From Betaproteobacteria bacterium (GTDB taxonomy: Bacteria > Pseudomonadota > Gammaproteobacteria > Burkholderiales > JAHFRG01), in NCBI GenBank assembly GCA_023258935.1, contig JAHFRG010000005.1:29541-41296 (forward strand): a DNA stretch of 11,756 nucleotides, written 5' to 3'. Below are positions 11,306 through 11,756 of this stretch, piece by piece; within the stretch, counting starts at the first letter, position 1; the number at the start of each line of letters is the position of its first letter. The position numbers and the translations under genes are program-made. The notes under the pieces are model-generated. The model was given only the letters and a program-made list of their open reading frames with translations, was not told where the DNA came from and made no database searches.

Positions 11306-11756
11306 ATGAAAATCTCATCATTGTTGATAGCCTTGCTTGCGGCGAGTTTAATTCTCGACGGCTGCGCGTCAAGCAAGTCCAGCAGCGCTTATACCCGCGG
11401 CCAGGCGCGTAAAGAAAGTACTGTTAAAAACGGCACGGTGGAAAGCGTGCGAACGGTGACGATTGAAGGTACCAAGACCCCGATCGGCGCGACGGCGGGC
11501 GCTGCAGTCGGCGGTGTCGCCGGCAGTTCGATCGGCCACGACAAAGGCAGCATAGTGGCGGGGATACTCGCCGGGGTGGCGGGCGGGTTTGTGGGTTCCG
11601 CGGCCGAAGAAGTGATAACGCGCGAACCAGGCCTGGAAATCATCGTCAAGCTTGACAGCGGCAATACCGTCGCGATTACTCAGAAGGCGGATGAAGAATT
11701 CAAACCCGGTGAGCGTGTGCACGTCATTTCCGGCGCCGGCGCCTCCCGCGTTACTC
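11306..11756 (+). CDS. Glycine-zipper (SlyB/Pcp-like) outer membrane lipoprotein, partial at the right edge
   Basis: An open frame of 150 codons with no stop before the window ends. The signal peptide MKISSLLIALLAASLILDGC leads to a lipobox L17-D-G-C20; Asp at the -2 position is unusual. The next residues, ASSKSSSAY, form a flexible tether. A short strand region (NGTVESVRTVTIEG, 42-55) is typical of SlyB-type proteins. A Gly/Ala-rich glycine zipper follows (about 60-99), with two halves, GATAGAAVGGVAGSSIG and AGILAGVAGGFVGSAAEE. The C-terminal part (about 107-150) resembles the beta-rich end of the Pcp/SlyB family (IIVKLDSGNTVAITQ, then PGERVHVI). Such proteins are outer-membrane, peptidoglycan-associated envelope lipoproteins, some under envelope-stress control. 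A clear ribosome site supports the start. Only a few residues are probably missing, judged by family length. Confidence 0.85.
   Translation, partial: MKISSLLIALLAASLILDGCASSKSSSAYTRGQARKESTVKNGTVESVRTVTIEGTKTPIGATAGAAVGGVAGSSIGHDKGSIVAGILAGVAGGFVGSAAEEVITREPGLEIIVKLDSGNTVAITQKADEEFKPGERVHVISGAGASRVT

Noticed and set aside
1..11756. CRISPR array, tRNA, rRNA, toxin-antitoxin, phage or defence genes
   Set aside because: I looked for regularly spaced repeats and for cloverleaf or rRNA motifs and saw none; all recognised genes are housekeeping or envelope genes.

Overview
The window reads as ordinary chromosomal DNA from a betaproteobacterium, plausibly of the Nitrosomonadales type. This is inferred from gene order and protein character, not from a search. 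It is gene dense, of moderate G+C, and every gene I support is on the + strand. The core is a housekeeping run: cutA, dsbD, a TlpA-type thioredoxin, aroQ, accB, accC, prmA, a zinc-ribbon/DUF3426 membrane protein, gcvH, tpx, a diacylglycerol kinase and a PfkB sugar/nucleoside kinase. It is flanked on the left by an SDR-family gene and an uncharacterised lipoprotein, and on the right by a glycine-zipper lipoprotein that runs off the window edge.

Layout. Bases 29-1548 hold the SDR protein and the lipoprotein. Bases 1629-4328 form a thiol-redox block: cutA overlaps dsbD by 4 bp, and dsbD is 1 bp from the tlpA-like gene. DsbD moves electrons from cytoplasmic thioredoxin to the periplasm, and the TlpA-like protein is a likely client. 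Bases 4423-6882 hold aroQ (shikimate pathway) and accB/accC (biotin carrier and biotin carboxylase of acetyl-CoA carboxylase). Bases 6920-9007 hold prmA, the zinc-ribbon gene (4-bp ATGA overlap) and gcvH (lipoyl carrier of glycine cleavage, without gcvT or gcvP here). Bases 9366-11290 hold tpx (thiol peroxidase), dgkA-like and the pfkB-family kinase.

The non-coding content is the unusual part. The only long gap (9008-9365) is almost filled by a roughly 275-bp element with 19-bp perfect terminal inverted repeats, two internal hairpins and no transposase. It looks like a MITE-like non-autonomous element just upstream of tpx. A second, smaller inverted-repeat unit (about 100 bp) lies between accB and accC, a pair normally almost contiguous. 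It leaves a GGAG motif stranded beside the accB stop and accC without a visible ribosome site. A 42-bp imperfect palindrome precedes aroQ and a nested hairpin precedes accB.

Protein-level oddities include a Thr in place of the catalytic Tyr of the SDR protein, and two pyruvate-carboxylase-like residues in AccC. I see no CRISPR array, rRNA, tRNA, phage genes or defence system. No new multi-gene system is evident; the most novel material is the repeat elements.
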